From an uncultured Bacteroidota bacterium (GTDB lineage Bacteria > Bacteroidota > Bacteroidia > B-17B0 > Aurantibacillaceae), in NCBI GenBank assembly GCA_937873155.1, contig CALMVZ010000012.1, positions 124,001 to 188,000 of the forward strand: DNA of 64,000 nt, in the 5' to 3' direction. The notes beneath the pieces were generated by a model, which worked only from the letters and a program-made list of their open reading frames with translations, searched no databases and was not told the origin of the DNA. Position numbers and translations under genes: made by a program. Shown piece by piece: positions 17,114 through 25,697 of this stretch (positions are counted from its first letter, which is position 1; each line of letters starts with the position of its first letter).

Positions 17114-18529
17114 ATGAAAGTAGAGCAAATTTATACCGGATGTCTTGCACAAGGTGCTTATTACATCACTTCTAATGGGGAAGCGGCAATCATCGACCCA
17201 TTAAGAGAAGTACAGCCGTACATAGATCGCGCCACAAAAGATGGCGTAAAAATAAAATATGTTTTTGAAACTCATTTTCACGCCGATTTCGTTTCTGGTC
17301 ACATTGATCTGAGCAACAAAACGGGAGCAGCCATTGTATACGGCCCTAACGCCAATCCAGAATTCTCCGCCATTATCGCAAAGGATAATGAGGAATTTAA
17401 ATTAGGTAATATTACTATTAAAGTATTGCATACGCCCGGTCATACGATGGAAAGTTCCTGCTTTCTGTTGATAGATGAGAACGGGAAGGAAAGCGCTTTA
17501 TTTAGTGGTGATACTCTTTTTCTCGGAGATGTAGGCCGTCCTGACCTCGCCCAAAAAGCTGCGGGAATGACGCAGGAAGAATTAGCTGGTTTGCTTTACG
17601 AATCGTTGTATAACAAAATACTGCCATTGCCTAATGATGTTATAGTTTACCCCGCCCACGGTGCTGGAAGCGCCTGCGGAAAGAATATGATGAAGGAAAC
17701 CGTTGATGCACTCGGCAACCAGAAAAAAATGAATTATGCCTTGAATCAGCCAAACAAAGAGGAATTCGTAAAATCGGTAACAGAAGGTTTATTGCCCCCT
17801 CCGGGATATTTCGGAATGAACGTAGCCATGAATAAAAAAGGTTATGAGAGTTTTGATACAGTTTTAAAAAAGGGATTAAAGGCATTAACACCATCTGAAC
17901 TGGAAGCTGCAAAGCAGGTAACCGAAGCAATAATCCTCGATGTGAGAGATGCCGGTGATTTCTCGCAAGGTTTCATTCCTCAATCCATCAACATCGGATT
18001 ACGCGGAGATTTTGCTCCCTGGGTGGGTGCGATGATCGTAGATGTAAAACAACCAATCATACTTGTAACTAAAGTTGGAGATGAAGAAGAAACCGTTACA
18101 AGATTGTCACGTGTCGGTTTCGATAATGTGATTGGCTATCTGAAAGGAGGATTTGAAAGTTGGAAGAGTTCAGGAAAAGAAACTGATACCGTTAACAGGA
18201 TTTCAGCTCAGCAATTCAAATCTGAACTAAAGGTTGGAGAAAGCAAAGTGATTGATGTAAGAAAAGAATCTGAATACGCGGCAGAACATGTTGAAGAAGC
18301 TTACAGCATGCCACTTGCTTTTATCAACTCATGGTTCAGTAATGCCAAAGATGAAAAACCATTCTATTTACATTGCGCAGGAGGCTATCGAAGTATGATA
18401 GCGGCCAGTATTTTAAAATCAAGAGGCATTCACAATTTTAAAGAAGTAGCCGGTGGTTTCAAAGCTATTGCGGAAGCCGGTGTGCCCAAAACAAATTATG
18501 TATGCCAAAGCAAAATGATCAAATCATAG
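17114..18529 (+). CDS. CstB-type persulfide dioxygenase-rhodanese fusion
   Basis: 471 residues in three domains. Residues 1-250 are a metallo-beta-lactamase fold of the persulfide dioxygenase (ETHE1/Blh) type with TH54FH56AD58, H110 (HTPGH), D133 (SGDTLF) and H182 (PAHGAG). Residues 270-350 are a rhodanese-like domain without a catalytic Cys (LVTKVGDEEE). Residues 365-460 are an active-looking rhodanese with C421 in HCAGGYRS. This order matches CstB, which oxidises low-molecular-weight persulfide and uses the rhodanese to yield thiosulfate. Cytoplasmic. The start ATG is at 17114; 2 bp separate its stop from the next gene. Confidence 0.9.
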   Translation: MKVEQIYTGCLAQGAYYITSNGEAAIIDPLREVQPYIDRATKDGVKIKYVFETHFHADFVSGHIDLSNKTGAAIVYGPNANPEFSAIIAKDNEEFKLGNITIKVLHTPGHTMESSCFLLIDENGKESALFSGDTLFLGDVGRPDLAQKAAGMTQEELAGLLYESLYNKILPLPNDVIVYPAHGAGSACGKNMMKETVDALGNQKKMNYALNQPNKEEFVKSVTEGLLPPPGYFGMNVAMNKKGYESFDTVLKKGLKALTPSELEAAKQVTEAIILDVRDAGDFSQGFIPQSINIGLRGDFAPWVGAMIVDVKQPIILVTKVGDEEETVTRLSRVGFDNVIGYLKGGFESWKSSGKETDTVNRISAQQFKSELKVGESKVIDVRKESEYAAEHVEEAYSMPLAFINSWFSNAKDEKPFYLHCAGGYRSMIAASILKSRGIHNFKEVAGGFKAIAEAGVPKTNYVCQSKMIKS

Positions 18530-18530
18530 T

Positions 18531-18896
18531 ATGAGAATTATAAGAAACGCCGTTTTACTACTATTGGTAGTAGTCGGCTTCACAAGGTGTAATTCACAAA
18601 TTAAACAAAACGAAATGAAAACAAATAATAACGATACGTCCGACAAAAAAGAAATAATTGTGGATGTGAGAACAAAGGATGAATGGATAAACGACGGACA
18701 TTCTGATTGCTCCGTAAATTATCCGCTGGATCAGTTTGACAACAAGATCGAGGAACTGAAGAAATATGAAAAAGTAACATTGGTGTGCCGTAGCGGAGCA
18801 AGAGCGGGAGTAGCGAAATCGAAACTCATCAGTGCTGGCTTTAAAAACAAGGTTGAAAATCTTGGTGCATGGCAAAACGTTGCTTGCCGAAACTAA
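18531..18896 (+). CDS. Rhodanese-domain lipoprotein
   Basis: 121 residues. Signal peptide with lipid-attachment Cys C20 (GFTRCNSQ), then one rhodanese domain: IIVDVRTKDEW near 42-52 and catalytic C86 in LVCRSGARAG. It would act in the periplasm or on the membrane surface, unlike the cytoplasmic rhodanese at 13760. It starts 2 bp after the CstB-type gene and so shares its transcript. Confidence 0.85.
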   Translation: MRIIRNAVLLLLVVVGFTRCNSQIKQNEMKTNNNDTSDKKEIIVDVRTKDEWINDGHSDCSVNYPLDQFDNKIEELKKYEKVTLVCRSGARAGVAKSKLISAGFKNKVENLGAWQNVACRN

Positions 18897-18928
18897 ACTG
18901 TTTTAAAACTCTGGAATAACAAATAAAT

Positions 18929-19489
18929 ATGAATTGGATCAATCAACCCTGGCCCTGGTACGTTGCAGGGCCATTACTCGGACTCATCGTTCCTGCGCTA
19001 TTACTGATCGGGAATAAAACCTTTGGCATAAGCTCCTCACTAAGACACGTGTGCGCCGCTTGCTTTCCTGCAAACGTTAAGTTTTTTAAGTACAACTGGA
19101 AAAAGGAAATATGGAATTTATTTTTCGTTGCAGGTGTTTCAATTGGGGCGTTACTAACTATATCATTCATCCCAAATGCTGGTATCGTAAATATTCATCC
19201 TGAATTGGCATCTGACCTTACCAAGTATGGAATAACAGACTACTCAGGTTTAATACCCTCTCAGTTATTTTCCTGGGATGCTTTACTCACGGCACGCGGT
19301 ATAATTATGATAGTGATCGGTGGATTTCTTGTTGGATTTGGTTCAAGATACGCCGGAGGATGTACATCAGGTCATGCCATTTCGGGTATTTCAAATTTAC
19401 AGCTACCGTCATTAATAGCTACTTGTTGCTTCATGATCGGAGGATTCATTATGACCAACGCCATTTTACCATTCATATTAAAATTATAA
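18929..19489 (+). CDS. YeeE/YedE half-transporter, first subunit
   Basis: 186 residues with about five membrane segments. The conserved Cys motif YAGGCTSGHAISG lies in the second half; YeeE-type channels pass thiosulfate or sulfide-derived sulfur through such Cys residues. Only half the length of one-chain YeeE; the other half is the next gene, an arrangement like the PmpA/PmpB pair found with persulfide dioxygenases. Likely thiosulfate or sulfane sulfur transport. Confidence 0.85.
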   Translation: MNWINQPWPWYVAGPLLGLIVPALLLIGNKTFGISSSLRHVCAACFPANVKFFKYNWKKEIWNLFFVAGVSIGALLTISFIPNAGIVNIHPELASDLTKYGITDYSGLIPSQLFSWDALLTARGIIMIVIGGFLVGFGSRYAGGCTSGHAISGISNLQLPSLIATCCFMIGGFIMTNAILPFILKL

Positions 19490-19499
19490 CATCTGAACA

Positions 19500-20006
19500 A
19501 TGAAGATTAAAGATATCAATAAAGAATCCGGTGAGTTTCAGCAACGTGCTTTAGATACCGTATGCGTAAATGAATCACATTTGAATCACCCGTGGTGGTA
19601 CAATTTGAAGTATGTATTTGTGGGAATTTTATTCGGCATAGTGTTCGTCAAGGCTGAAATCATCTCCTGGTTCAGAATTCAGGAAATGTTCCGTTTGGAA
19701 TCCTTCCATATGTATGGCATTATCGGATCTGCTATTGCTGTAGGAATGCTCAGTATTTTTCTGATCAAAAAGTTTAACGTGAAAACCATTTACGGGGAAG
19801 AAGTTGAATTTCATCCCAAAACATTTAATAAAGGACAGATCTTTGGTGGATTATTATTTGGGTTAGGCTGGGCTATGACAGGTGCGTGTCCGGGGCCTCT
19901 ATTTGCACAGATCGGAACGGGAACAACAGTCATCATTGTTAGTTTATTGAGCGCTCTCGCTGGTACGTGGGTATATGGTTATTTCAGAGATAAACTACCG
20001 CATTAA
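19500..20006 (+). CDS. YeeE/YedE half-transporter, second subunit (DUF6691-like)
   Basis: 168 residues with four to five membrane segments. The signature GLGWAMTGACPGPLFAQIG carries the Cys expected to line the sulfur pathway. It begins 10 bp after the first subunit. Together they should form one pseudo-symmetric channel. Confidence 0.85.
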   Translation: MKIKDINKESGEFQQRALDTVCVNESHLNHPWWYNLKYVFVGILFGIVFVKAEIISWFRIQEMFRLESFHMYGIIGSAIAVGMLSIFLIKKFNVKTIYGEEVEFHPKTFNKGQIFGGLLFGLGWAMTGACPGPLFAQIGTGTTVIIVSLLSALAGTWVYGYFRDKLPH

Positions 20007-20021
20007 TTAAATCGTTTTGTC

Positions 20022-21101
20022 ATGGCAGAGGAGAATGAAGATCAGGGATTAGTCAAAGCTTTCGGTAAGCTCCTGAATTTGGTGGTCTTTTTACTGCTGG
20101 TGATTCTTGGACTGTTTACGGCGTTAATCTATACTAATTCTTCTAAGCAGAAAAAAAGTGTCGTGACAGCAATAGAACGATCATTTGTCGTAGAAAATTC
20201 AGGATCGCAAAATTTGAATCCCGTTATTGATACTACCCATTACTGGAATGCGCCGGATGAAGCGAATCTGGCAACTGACCCCAAAAAAGAAAGAGTTCTA
20301 TATGGTAAGGAACTGATCGCTCATACTTCCATTTATTTTGGCCCGAAGGGTACGATATCCAAAGAAAGCACAAATGGTATGAATTGCCAGAACTGTCATC
20401 TCAATGCCGGAACAAAAGTATTTGGAAATAATTACAGCGCGGTCGCAACCACGTATCCTAAATACAGAGCAAGGTCAGGAACGAAGGAAGATATTCCAAA
20501 ACGAGTGAATGATTGTTTCGAGCGAAGTCTGAACGGGAAAACACTGAAAATAGATTCAAAAGAAATGCAATCTATTATCGCGTATCTAAAATGGTTAGGC
20601 AAAGATGTTCCTGCTGGAAAAAAACCTGCGGGATCGGGATTTCAACAGATCGCTTATTTAGAGCGCGCCGCTGATCCTGAAAAAGGCAAACTTGTTTACG
20701 TACAAAAATGCCAGAGCTGTCATCAGCAAAGCGGGGAAGGTTTAATGAATTCTGATGGGACAGCATTTACCTATCCTCCTTTGTGGGGTGATCACAGTTA
20801 CAACAATGGCGCTGGCCTTTACCGACTTTCTAACTTCGCAAGATTCGTAAAATACAATATGCCGATGGGTGCTTCGCACACTAATGTCCAGCTTTCAGAC
20901 GAAGAAGCCTGGGATGTTGCTGCATTTGTAAATTCTCAACCTCGTCCGAAAAAAGATTTGAAAAAAGACTGGCCAAAAATAGAAGAAAAACCGTTTGATC
21001 ACCCTTATGGCCCTTACGCAGATTCGTTTTCAGAATCGCAACATAAAAACGGACCGTATCAACCCATTCTAGACGCATCGGCAAAAACAAAAAAGAAATG
21101 A
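20022..21101 (+). CDS. Membrane-anchored dihaem cytochrome c, TsdA-like thiosulfate dehydrogenase
   Basis: 359 residues. One N-terminal anchor (VVFLLLVILGLFTALIY, about 21-37) and a periplasmic part with two haem sites, C122-x-x-C125-H126 and C230-x-x-C233-H234. Between them RVNDCFERSLNG places C165 where TsdA uses a Cys as distal ligand of the active-site haem; MPMG at 280-283 offers a Met ligand for the second. TsdA couples two thiosulfates to tetrathionate and passes electrons to the respiratory chain. Soluble TsdA is the norm, so the anchor is unusual. A generic cytochrome c is the alternative. Confidence 0.75.
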   Translation: MAEENEDQGLVKAFGKLLNLVVFLLLVILGLFTALIYTNSSKQKKSVVTAIERSFVVENSGSQNLNPVIDTTHYWNAPDEANLATDPKKERVLYGKELIAHTSIYFGPKGTISKESTNGMNCQNCHLNAGTKVFGNNYSAVATTYPKYRARSGTKEDIPKRVNDCFERSLNGKTLKIDSKEMQSIIAYLKWLGKDVPAGKKPAGSGFQQIAYLERAADPEKGKLVYVQKCQSCHQQSGEGLMNSDGTAFTYPPLWGDHSYNNGAGLYRLSNFARFVKYNMPMGASHTNVQLSDEEAWDVAAFVNSQPRPKKDLKKDWPKIEEKPFDHPYGPYADSFSESQHKNGPYQPILDASAKTKKK

Positions 21102-21102
21102 T

Positions 21103-22503
21103 ATGAAGAAGTGTTTTATTACGCCAATACTTTTAACTGCCTTTGCTGTTAGCGCACAGGAAAGTAAGGAACACCACATTGTTTTAAAACCATCAAAAGA
21201 CAGCACCTGCATCAAAGAATGTATTCAAAAAGCCGATTGGGAATTCAGAAGCAGATTTTTTTTAATGTCAACAATTAATGATGGCATACTTAAAGATGAC
21301 TATGCATTGGCTTCAGGCGCCGGGGTGGGAATGCTTACAAGGCCTTTTCATGGTTTTCAGGTTGGAATCAGCGGGTTCTTCACTTATAATTTATTTTCAA
21401 GCGATCTCTTCAAACCGGATTCTCTGACTGGTCAACCCAACCGCTACGAAGTAGGTCTTTTCGACATTGAAAACCACAATAATAAGAACGACCTCGATAG
21501 ATTGGAAGAATTGTATCTTAAATATACTTTAGGTAAAAATTCCATCACTATTGGCAAAATAAATTTGAACACACCATTCTTTAATCCGCAAGACGGACGC
21601 ATGCGTCCCACGTTAGAAGAAGGTGTTTGGTTAAGTACTCGAGAGTCAAAAAAATTAAGTTTTAGCGGAGGTTGGATATGGGATGTATCTCCAAGATCAA
21701 CCGTAAAATGGTTTTCGCTCGCAAATTCTTTAGGTATTTATCCTTCCGGAATTACTACCAAAGGAAATAAATCTTCATACGCAGGGAATATCGTTGGCAA
21801 TTCCGGCATGGCTATCGGGAATATATATATTCATCCGCATGAAAATGTAAAGATAAATTTATGGGATTCCTACCTGGAGAATGTAATGAATACAGCGATG
21901 ATTGAGATTAATGCTGAACAAAGAAAGGAAAACTTTAAATTGTATGAAGGACTAATGTTCATCCGCCAGGACGCTATCAATAACGGTGGAAATATCAATC
22001 CGGACAAAGCTTACATTGAGAAGGGAAGCACTTCAAATGTTATCAGTGCTCAGGCAGGGGTGAAAAACAAGAAGTTTAATAGCAGTTTAAATTACACACA
22101 TATTACAGGAGATGGTCGTTACCTAATGCCACGTGAATGGGGGCGTGATCCTTTTTATACTTTCCTGCCACGCGAGCGAAACGAGGGCTTTGGGAATGTT
22201 CATGCTATTATGGGAAAGGTTGCATTCACCTATATCCTTCCCCACACTGGCGCAAGTATTGCATATGGGTACTATCGGTTACCAGATGTGCAGGATTTTA
22301 GGCTGAATAAGTATGGAATGCCGTCTTACCATCAACTGAATTTAGAACTGAATCATTCGTTTGATAACGTTCTTAAAGGATTGGAGCTTAGGTTCATTGC
22401 CGCTGGAAAATTGGGTCAAGGCCCAACATACAATAATCTTAAGTACCTTTATAACAAGGTAAACATAGTCAACCTTAATGTGATAGTAGATTTTAAAATA
22501 TGA
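21103..22503 (+). CDS. Outer-membrane porin-like beta-barrel
   Basis: 466 residues, signal peptide ending near VSAQ, then many alternating amphipathic strands with an OprD-like layout and a terminal strand VNLNVIVDFKI. An N-terminal segment carries two Cys (STCIKECIQ). It starts 1 bp after the cytochrome stop and overlaps the regulator by 4 bp (ATGA), so it probably brings the sulfur substrate in or lets the product out. Confidence 0.7.
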   Translation: MKKCFITPILLTAFAVSAQESKEHHIVLKPSKDSTCIKECIQKADWEFRSRFFLMSTINDGILKDDYALASGAGVGMLTRPFHGFQVGISGFFTYNLFSSDLFKPDSLTGQPNRYEVGLFDIENHNNKNDLDRLEELYLKYTLGKNSITIGKINLNTPFFNPQDGRMRPTLEEGVWLSTRESKKLSFSGGWIWDVSPRSTVKWFSLANSLGIYPSGITTKGNKSSYAGNIVGNSGMAIGNIYIHPHENVKINLWDSYLENVMNTAMIEINAEQRKENFKLYEGLMFIRQDAINNGGNINPDKAYIEKGSTSNVISAQAGVKNKKFNSSLNYTHITGDGRYLMPREWGRDPFYTFLPRERNEGFGNVHAIMGKVAFTYILPHTGASIAYGYYRLPDVQDFRLNKYGMPSYHQLNLELNHSFDNVLKGLELRFIAAGKLGQGPTYNNLKYLYNKVNIVNLNVIVDFKI

Positions 22504-23144
22504 TGACATCCGCTGAACTAAAAACCAAATTATCCTCCATTTTTGAAAAGGGGCTGGTAGATGAAATTCTGGAACTTGCAAAAGTTATTGAAGTGAAAGA
22601 AGGTGAAATCGTTCTTGATTATGGAAAGAACATAACCTTTATGCCATTGGTTTTGTCAGGCACTTTGCGAGTAATCCGAAAGGATGAAGAAGACAAAGAA
22701 ATACTCTTATACTATTTGAGCGACAATGAAAGTTGCGCAATGGCCTACGCATGTTGTATGGAAGCTAAAAAGAGCGAGGTGAAAATGGTGGCCGAAGAGA
22801 ACTCAGAGATCATGAAATTGCCGCACCAAAAACTTGACGAATGGCTAAATAAATATCCTTCGTGGAAAACATATGTTTTCAGCAGCTTCACACATCGTTT
22901 TAATGAACTGTTGAAGTCATTGGATTCACTTGCTTTTCACAAGCTGGATCAGAGATTAGTAAAGTATCTTCAGAACAAAGCTAAAATATTAGGCAAAAAC
23001 ACTCTGCCATTATCCCACAACCAGATTGCTGAAGAATTGGGTACAAGTCGCGTAGTTATTTCCAGATTACTTAAGCAACTGGAAAACGATAAGAAACTTG
23101 TTCTTTATAGAAACGAAATCAAGCTTTTGAGCGGTTTCATGTAA
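22500..23144 (+). CDS. Crp/Fnr family transcription regulator
   Basis: 214 residues: an N-terminal cyclic-nucleotide-binding-type beta-roll (about 20-130) and a C-terminal winged helix with recognition helix in EELGTSRVVISRLLKQLE. No N-terminal iron-sulfur cysteines as in Fnr. Instead C79, C85 and C86 cluster in SCAMAYACC inside the effector pocket region, which suggests thiol or persulfide sensing rather than nucleotide binding. It is last in the rightward operon and is the natural candidate to bind the TGTAAC-N4-GTTACA palindromes at 16067-17054. Start and the porin stop overlap as ATGA. Confidence 0.88.
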   Translation: MMTSAELKTKLSSIFEKGLVDEILELAKVIEVKEGEIVLDYGKNITFMPLVLSGTLRVIRKDEEDKEILLYYLSDNESCAMAYACCMEAKKSEVKMVAEENSEIMKLPHQKLDEWLNKYPSWKTYVFSSFTHRFNELLKSLDSLAFHKLDQRLVKYLQNKAKILGKNTLPLSHNQIAEELGTSRVVISRLLKQLENDKKLVLYRNEIKLLSGFM

Positions 23145-23241
23145 TCGTCGTGTTTTTTTTACAGTCAGATTTAAGTCTAAACAACTTGATCTTACATGTC
23201 ATCTTCAATTTGATTAACAGCTATAAGTTGGATACTAATAA

Positions 23242-23400
23242 CTTTCTAGCTTTGACATTAAGACAAGACTTCAAAAACTGGTGTTTCCCGAGGGAGCGAG
23301 TTATGACAAGAAAACAGACTCGCTTTTAACCCCTGAAAATAAATGAAGCCATCTTTGAAATTGCCCGTGTTGCGGGCAATTTGGCTATAATAAAAAGGGA
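23242..23400 (+). pseudogene. Remnant of a serine site-specific recombinase C-terminus
   Basis: A stop-bounded fragment reads LQKLVFPEGASYDKKTDS, the wording of the conserved C-terminal tail of large serine recombinases in Bacteroidota (VFPxGxxYDKxxD). After LLTPE a one-base frameshift restores a frame reading INEAIFEIARVAGNLA. No N-terminal catalytic domain is present, so it is dead. A 10-bp hairpin (23358-23382) falls inside. The call rests on motif memory. Confidence 0.5.
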
Positions 23401-23715
23401 TTTAAATGTTCCTCAGAACAAAAAAAATCCCCCTTTGCGGAAAGAACGTTACAATGTTCGAACCTTCATCCGCTTCAGGAATTGGATATCAACGGAATAG
23501 ATTTAGCTACCTCCCCTCACCAAATAGAAGGTCGGGAACCAGGGTCTATAAAAGGTGATTTATTAATGGATATTGCAGCTATAAATGAGTTTCTTTTCTG
23601 CTTGGAATCAGAGCCTTTTATTAGCCCTGAAAAGACCATTAATCGCAAACGTGCGCCTTTTAAAAAAACAATCGCCGCATAGATGTAAAATTAAACAAAT
23701 ACTTCAAAGAACAGC
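23401..23715. other. Spacer after the recombinase remnant
   Basis: Contains a 66-codon plus-strand frame (23482-23682) with no ribosome site or recognisable domain. It is probably further decayed mobile-element sequence; I see no real gene. Confidence 0.35.
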
Positions 23716-23717
23716 AA

Positions 23718-23760
23718 GAAGCGGGAATGTTAAGTATTATCATTAAACATTTCCTGCTTC
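23718..23760 (-). terminator. Hairpin at the end of the ECF operon
   Basis: GAAGCGGGAATGTT and AACATTTCCTGCTTC pair over about 14 positions with minor mismatch, spanning the stop of the last gene. No strong U-tract follows on the minus strand, so termination is inferred. Confidence 0.4.
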
Positions 23761-24282
23761 AGACTGTCTTTGAACTTTAGTTTTTAAGGTCTTATAAAGA
23801 GCTATTAAATAATCCCTCACTACTAAATGCTTTTTAGATTGAAAAAAATAATTGACTAATTCAAGAGCAATAAAACCAATAATAATGGATAACAATCCTT
23901 GCAACCACTCAGGAGCATCGTTAACCACAACTTTTTTTCTACCCGCTAATCCAAAAAGGTTTTTGAGGCCTCTTTTTTCTAAGACATGATGAGAGAACAT
24001 AACTGTTACCCACATTCCGACCACGAAACCAATAAAGTTGCCTATAGCCTGCTTAACGATAAAATCCTTTATTTTCTTTTTAGAAAACCTTTCCCTTAAC
24101 GTTAATGTGCGTGCCATTACCTGATCTATTTCTACCCCTTCCCATATTTTTTTGGCTTTAGTAAAGAGTTCTTTATTTTTTTCGTTTTCATTAATCCATG
24201 TCAAAAACACTACAGCCTCCCGCTGAGTTTCACTGTCGGAGAGATGTTTTGATAACATAAACCATATTTTTGGGTCTTGCAT
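23743..24282 (-). CDS. Membrane protein with FecR-N-like (DUF4880-type) head
   Basis: 179 residues. The first 60 residues (WFMLSKHLSDSETQREAV, then FLTWINENEKNKELF, KAKKIWEG) resemble the N-terminal anti-sigma helix bundle of FecR proteins, as in the FecR protein of this operon. Instead of a FecR periplasmic domain it has two membrane segments (about 85-105 and 128-146). It may be a second, non-periplasmic ligand for the sigma factor. Last gene of the operon. Confidence 0.6.
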   Translation of the reverse strand: MQDPKIWFMLSKHLSDSETQREAVVFLTWINENEKNKELFTKAKKIWEGVEIDQVMARTLTLRERFSKKKIKDFIVKQAIGNFIGFVVGMWVTVMFSHHVLEKRGLKNLFGLAGRKKVVVNDAPEWLQGLLSIIIGFIALELVNYFFQSKKHLVVRDYLIALYKTLKTKVQRQSEAGNV

Positions 24283-24292
24283 AATTCTTCAA

Positions 24293-24892
24293 TTACTTAG
24301 CTGAATCTTTTTTGTCTTTTTTCGATCCGACACCATAACCAACTCCGGAACCAACAGCACCGCCAATTATTCCACCGACTACGGCACCTTTAGTTTTATC
24401 CTTACTTGTGGCTGCTCCGGTAACTGCGCCTGTAACAATACCAGCCCCAGCACCAATGAGTGCTCCTTTTGTTTTATTGCTCATCTTTTTCTTTTTGTCT
24501 GTGGAAGTAGAAGAATTATCTCCGGAATTATTTTGTGCGGTTGAGTTTTCACTTACATTCGCCGAGGCATTGTTATTATTGTTGCCGTTATTTGTCTGCG
24601 GATTCGAGGCTTGTTGATTTCCCTTCGGTATATTGGAAGCATTATTGCCACCTGCGTTCTTCTTAGGTTGGCTAACGGAAATATTATTGCCTTGCATATT
24701 GTCGTTTGCAGGCATGCCTGAGTTACCATTTACAGTGTTCATAGAATCAATGGTTCGTTGGCGAACCTGACTGGTGTAATTGGCAGAGTTGATAGAGTCG
24801 AGCACAGCCTGTTTAGCGTTTTCAGCAGCTTTTTTAGAATCGTTGCATGCCACTATGGCGAGCAACAGGATAGGGAAAAATAATTTTTTCAT
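24293..24892 (-). CDS. Lipoprotein with glycine-zipper C-terminus
   Basis: 199 residues. Lipobox Cys in LLAIVACNDSKK, a long Asn/Ser/Gly-rich low-complexity linker (about 55-125), then a Gly-zipper block (GALIGAGAGIVTGAVTG and AVVGGIIGGAVGSGVGYG) of the OmpA/YMGG type that inserts in or packs on membranes. Ends with a Lys/Asp tail. Likely an envelope-stress-type lipoprotein under the ECF sigma. Confidence 0.7.
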   Translation of the reverse strand: MKKLFFPILLLAIVACNDSKKAAENAKQAVLDSINSANYTSQVRQRTIDSMNTVNGNSGMPANDNMQGNNISVSQPKKNAGGNNASNIPKGNQQASNPQTNNGNNNNNASANVSENSTAQNNSGDNSSTSTDKKKKMSNKTKGALIGAGAGIVTGAVTGAATSKDKTKGAVVGGIIGGAVGSGVGYGVGSKKDKKDSAK

Positions 24893-24916
24893 ATAGTTAT
24901 ATTTTAAAAGTTAATA

Positions 24917-25624
24917 TTAAAACTTGAAACTGAAACCGCCGGTTATATAAGATATGCCATACCCGGCTTCAGCAAACAAAGCTACTTTAGGAACAAAATA
25001 CCACCGAGCACCTGCAAATACTGAATAAGCCGGATATATATTTCCACTGTTATACTTATAATAATTATACGCCCAAGGATCCGGATTATTTGTTTCGAAT
25101 TTGTAAGTTTGAATCCTGACTCCGACAAGCAACCCTGCATATACTTCTCCTTTTTTAAAATTCAAAAAATCAAAATGATATGCTCCACGCGCCGCTACCA
25201 TAAAATTATTCCAATTGTGCTTGTTGTAATAATACCCTTTTATATTGTTGTCGTCATAATAGTAATTATAAGTGGAACTAAAATTCTGGAAACCTAAATA
25301 TGCCCCAATACCTAAATAACCCGGTCCCAGTTTTTTCGGAAATGCCTGTTCATAGGAAAGGCTTATTGCGGGATTGGCTTTATAACTATAACCAAAGCCT
25401 CGATAAACGGAATAATACGATACGCCACCGAAGCCTGCGCCAACATTTAAAATATGTGTATTTTCATCGAAGCAGCGCTCTTTTGTATCACTACTTGAAT
25501 TGTTCCTTTCTTTTTCTTCTTCCTTTTCTTTCTTCGGTTTGCCTTTTAAGCCCTGACCGTTTGTGACTGAAAAAGTGAATAGCATCGCTAAACACATGAG
25601 GGTAATTTTGGTAATTGTTTTCAT
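24917..25624 (-). CDS. Secreted outer-membrane barrel-like protein
   Basis: 235 residues from the ATG at 25624 (MKTITKITLMCLAML); an upstream in-frame ATG at 25693 would put 23 residues in front of a clear signal peptide. After a charged linker rich in Lys/Glu (GKPKKEKEEEKERN) there are Tyr/Gly-rich strands typical of small outer-membrane barrels. No known function. Confidence 0.65.
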   Translation of the reverse strand: MKTITKITLMCLAMLFTFSVTNGQGLKGKPKKEKEEEKERNNSSSDTKERCFDENTHILNVGAGFGGVSYYSVYRGFGYSYKANPAISLSYEQAFPKKLGPGYLGIGAYLGFQNFSSTYNYYYDDNNIKGYYYNKHNWNNFMVAARGAYHFDFLNFKKGEVYAGLLVGVRIQTYKFETNNPDPWAYNYYKYNSGNIYPAYSVFAGARWYFVPKVALFAEAGYGISYITGGFSFKF

Positions 25625-25697
25625 AAATCCTGACTTTAAGGTTAAGTTCTTCAGTGATCCTGTTGCCGATCCTTCAGTATTGCTGTCGCCCATTCTT

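Noticed and set aside
23482-23682. 66-codon frame after the recombinase remnant
   Set aside because: No start signal or known motif; it lies in decayed sequence.
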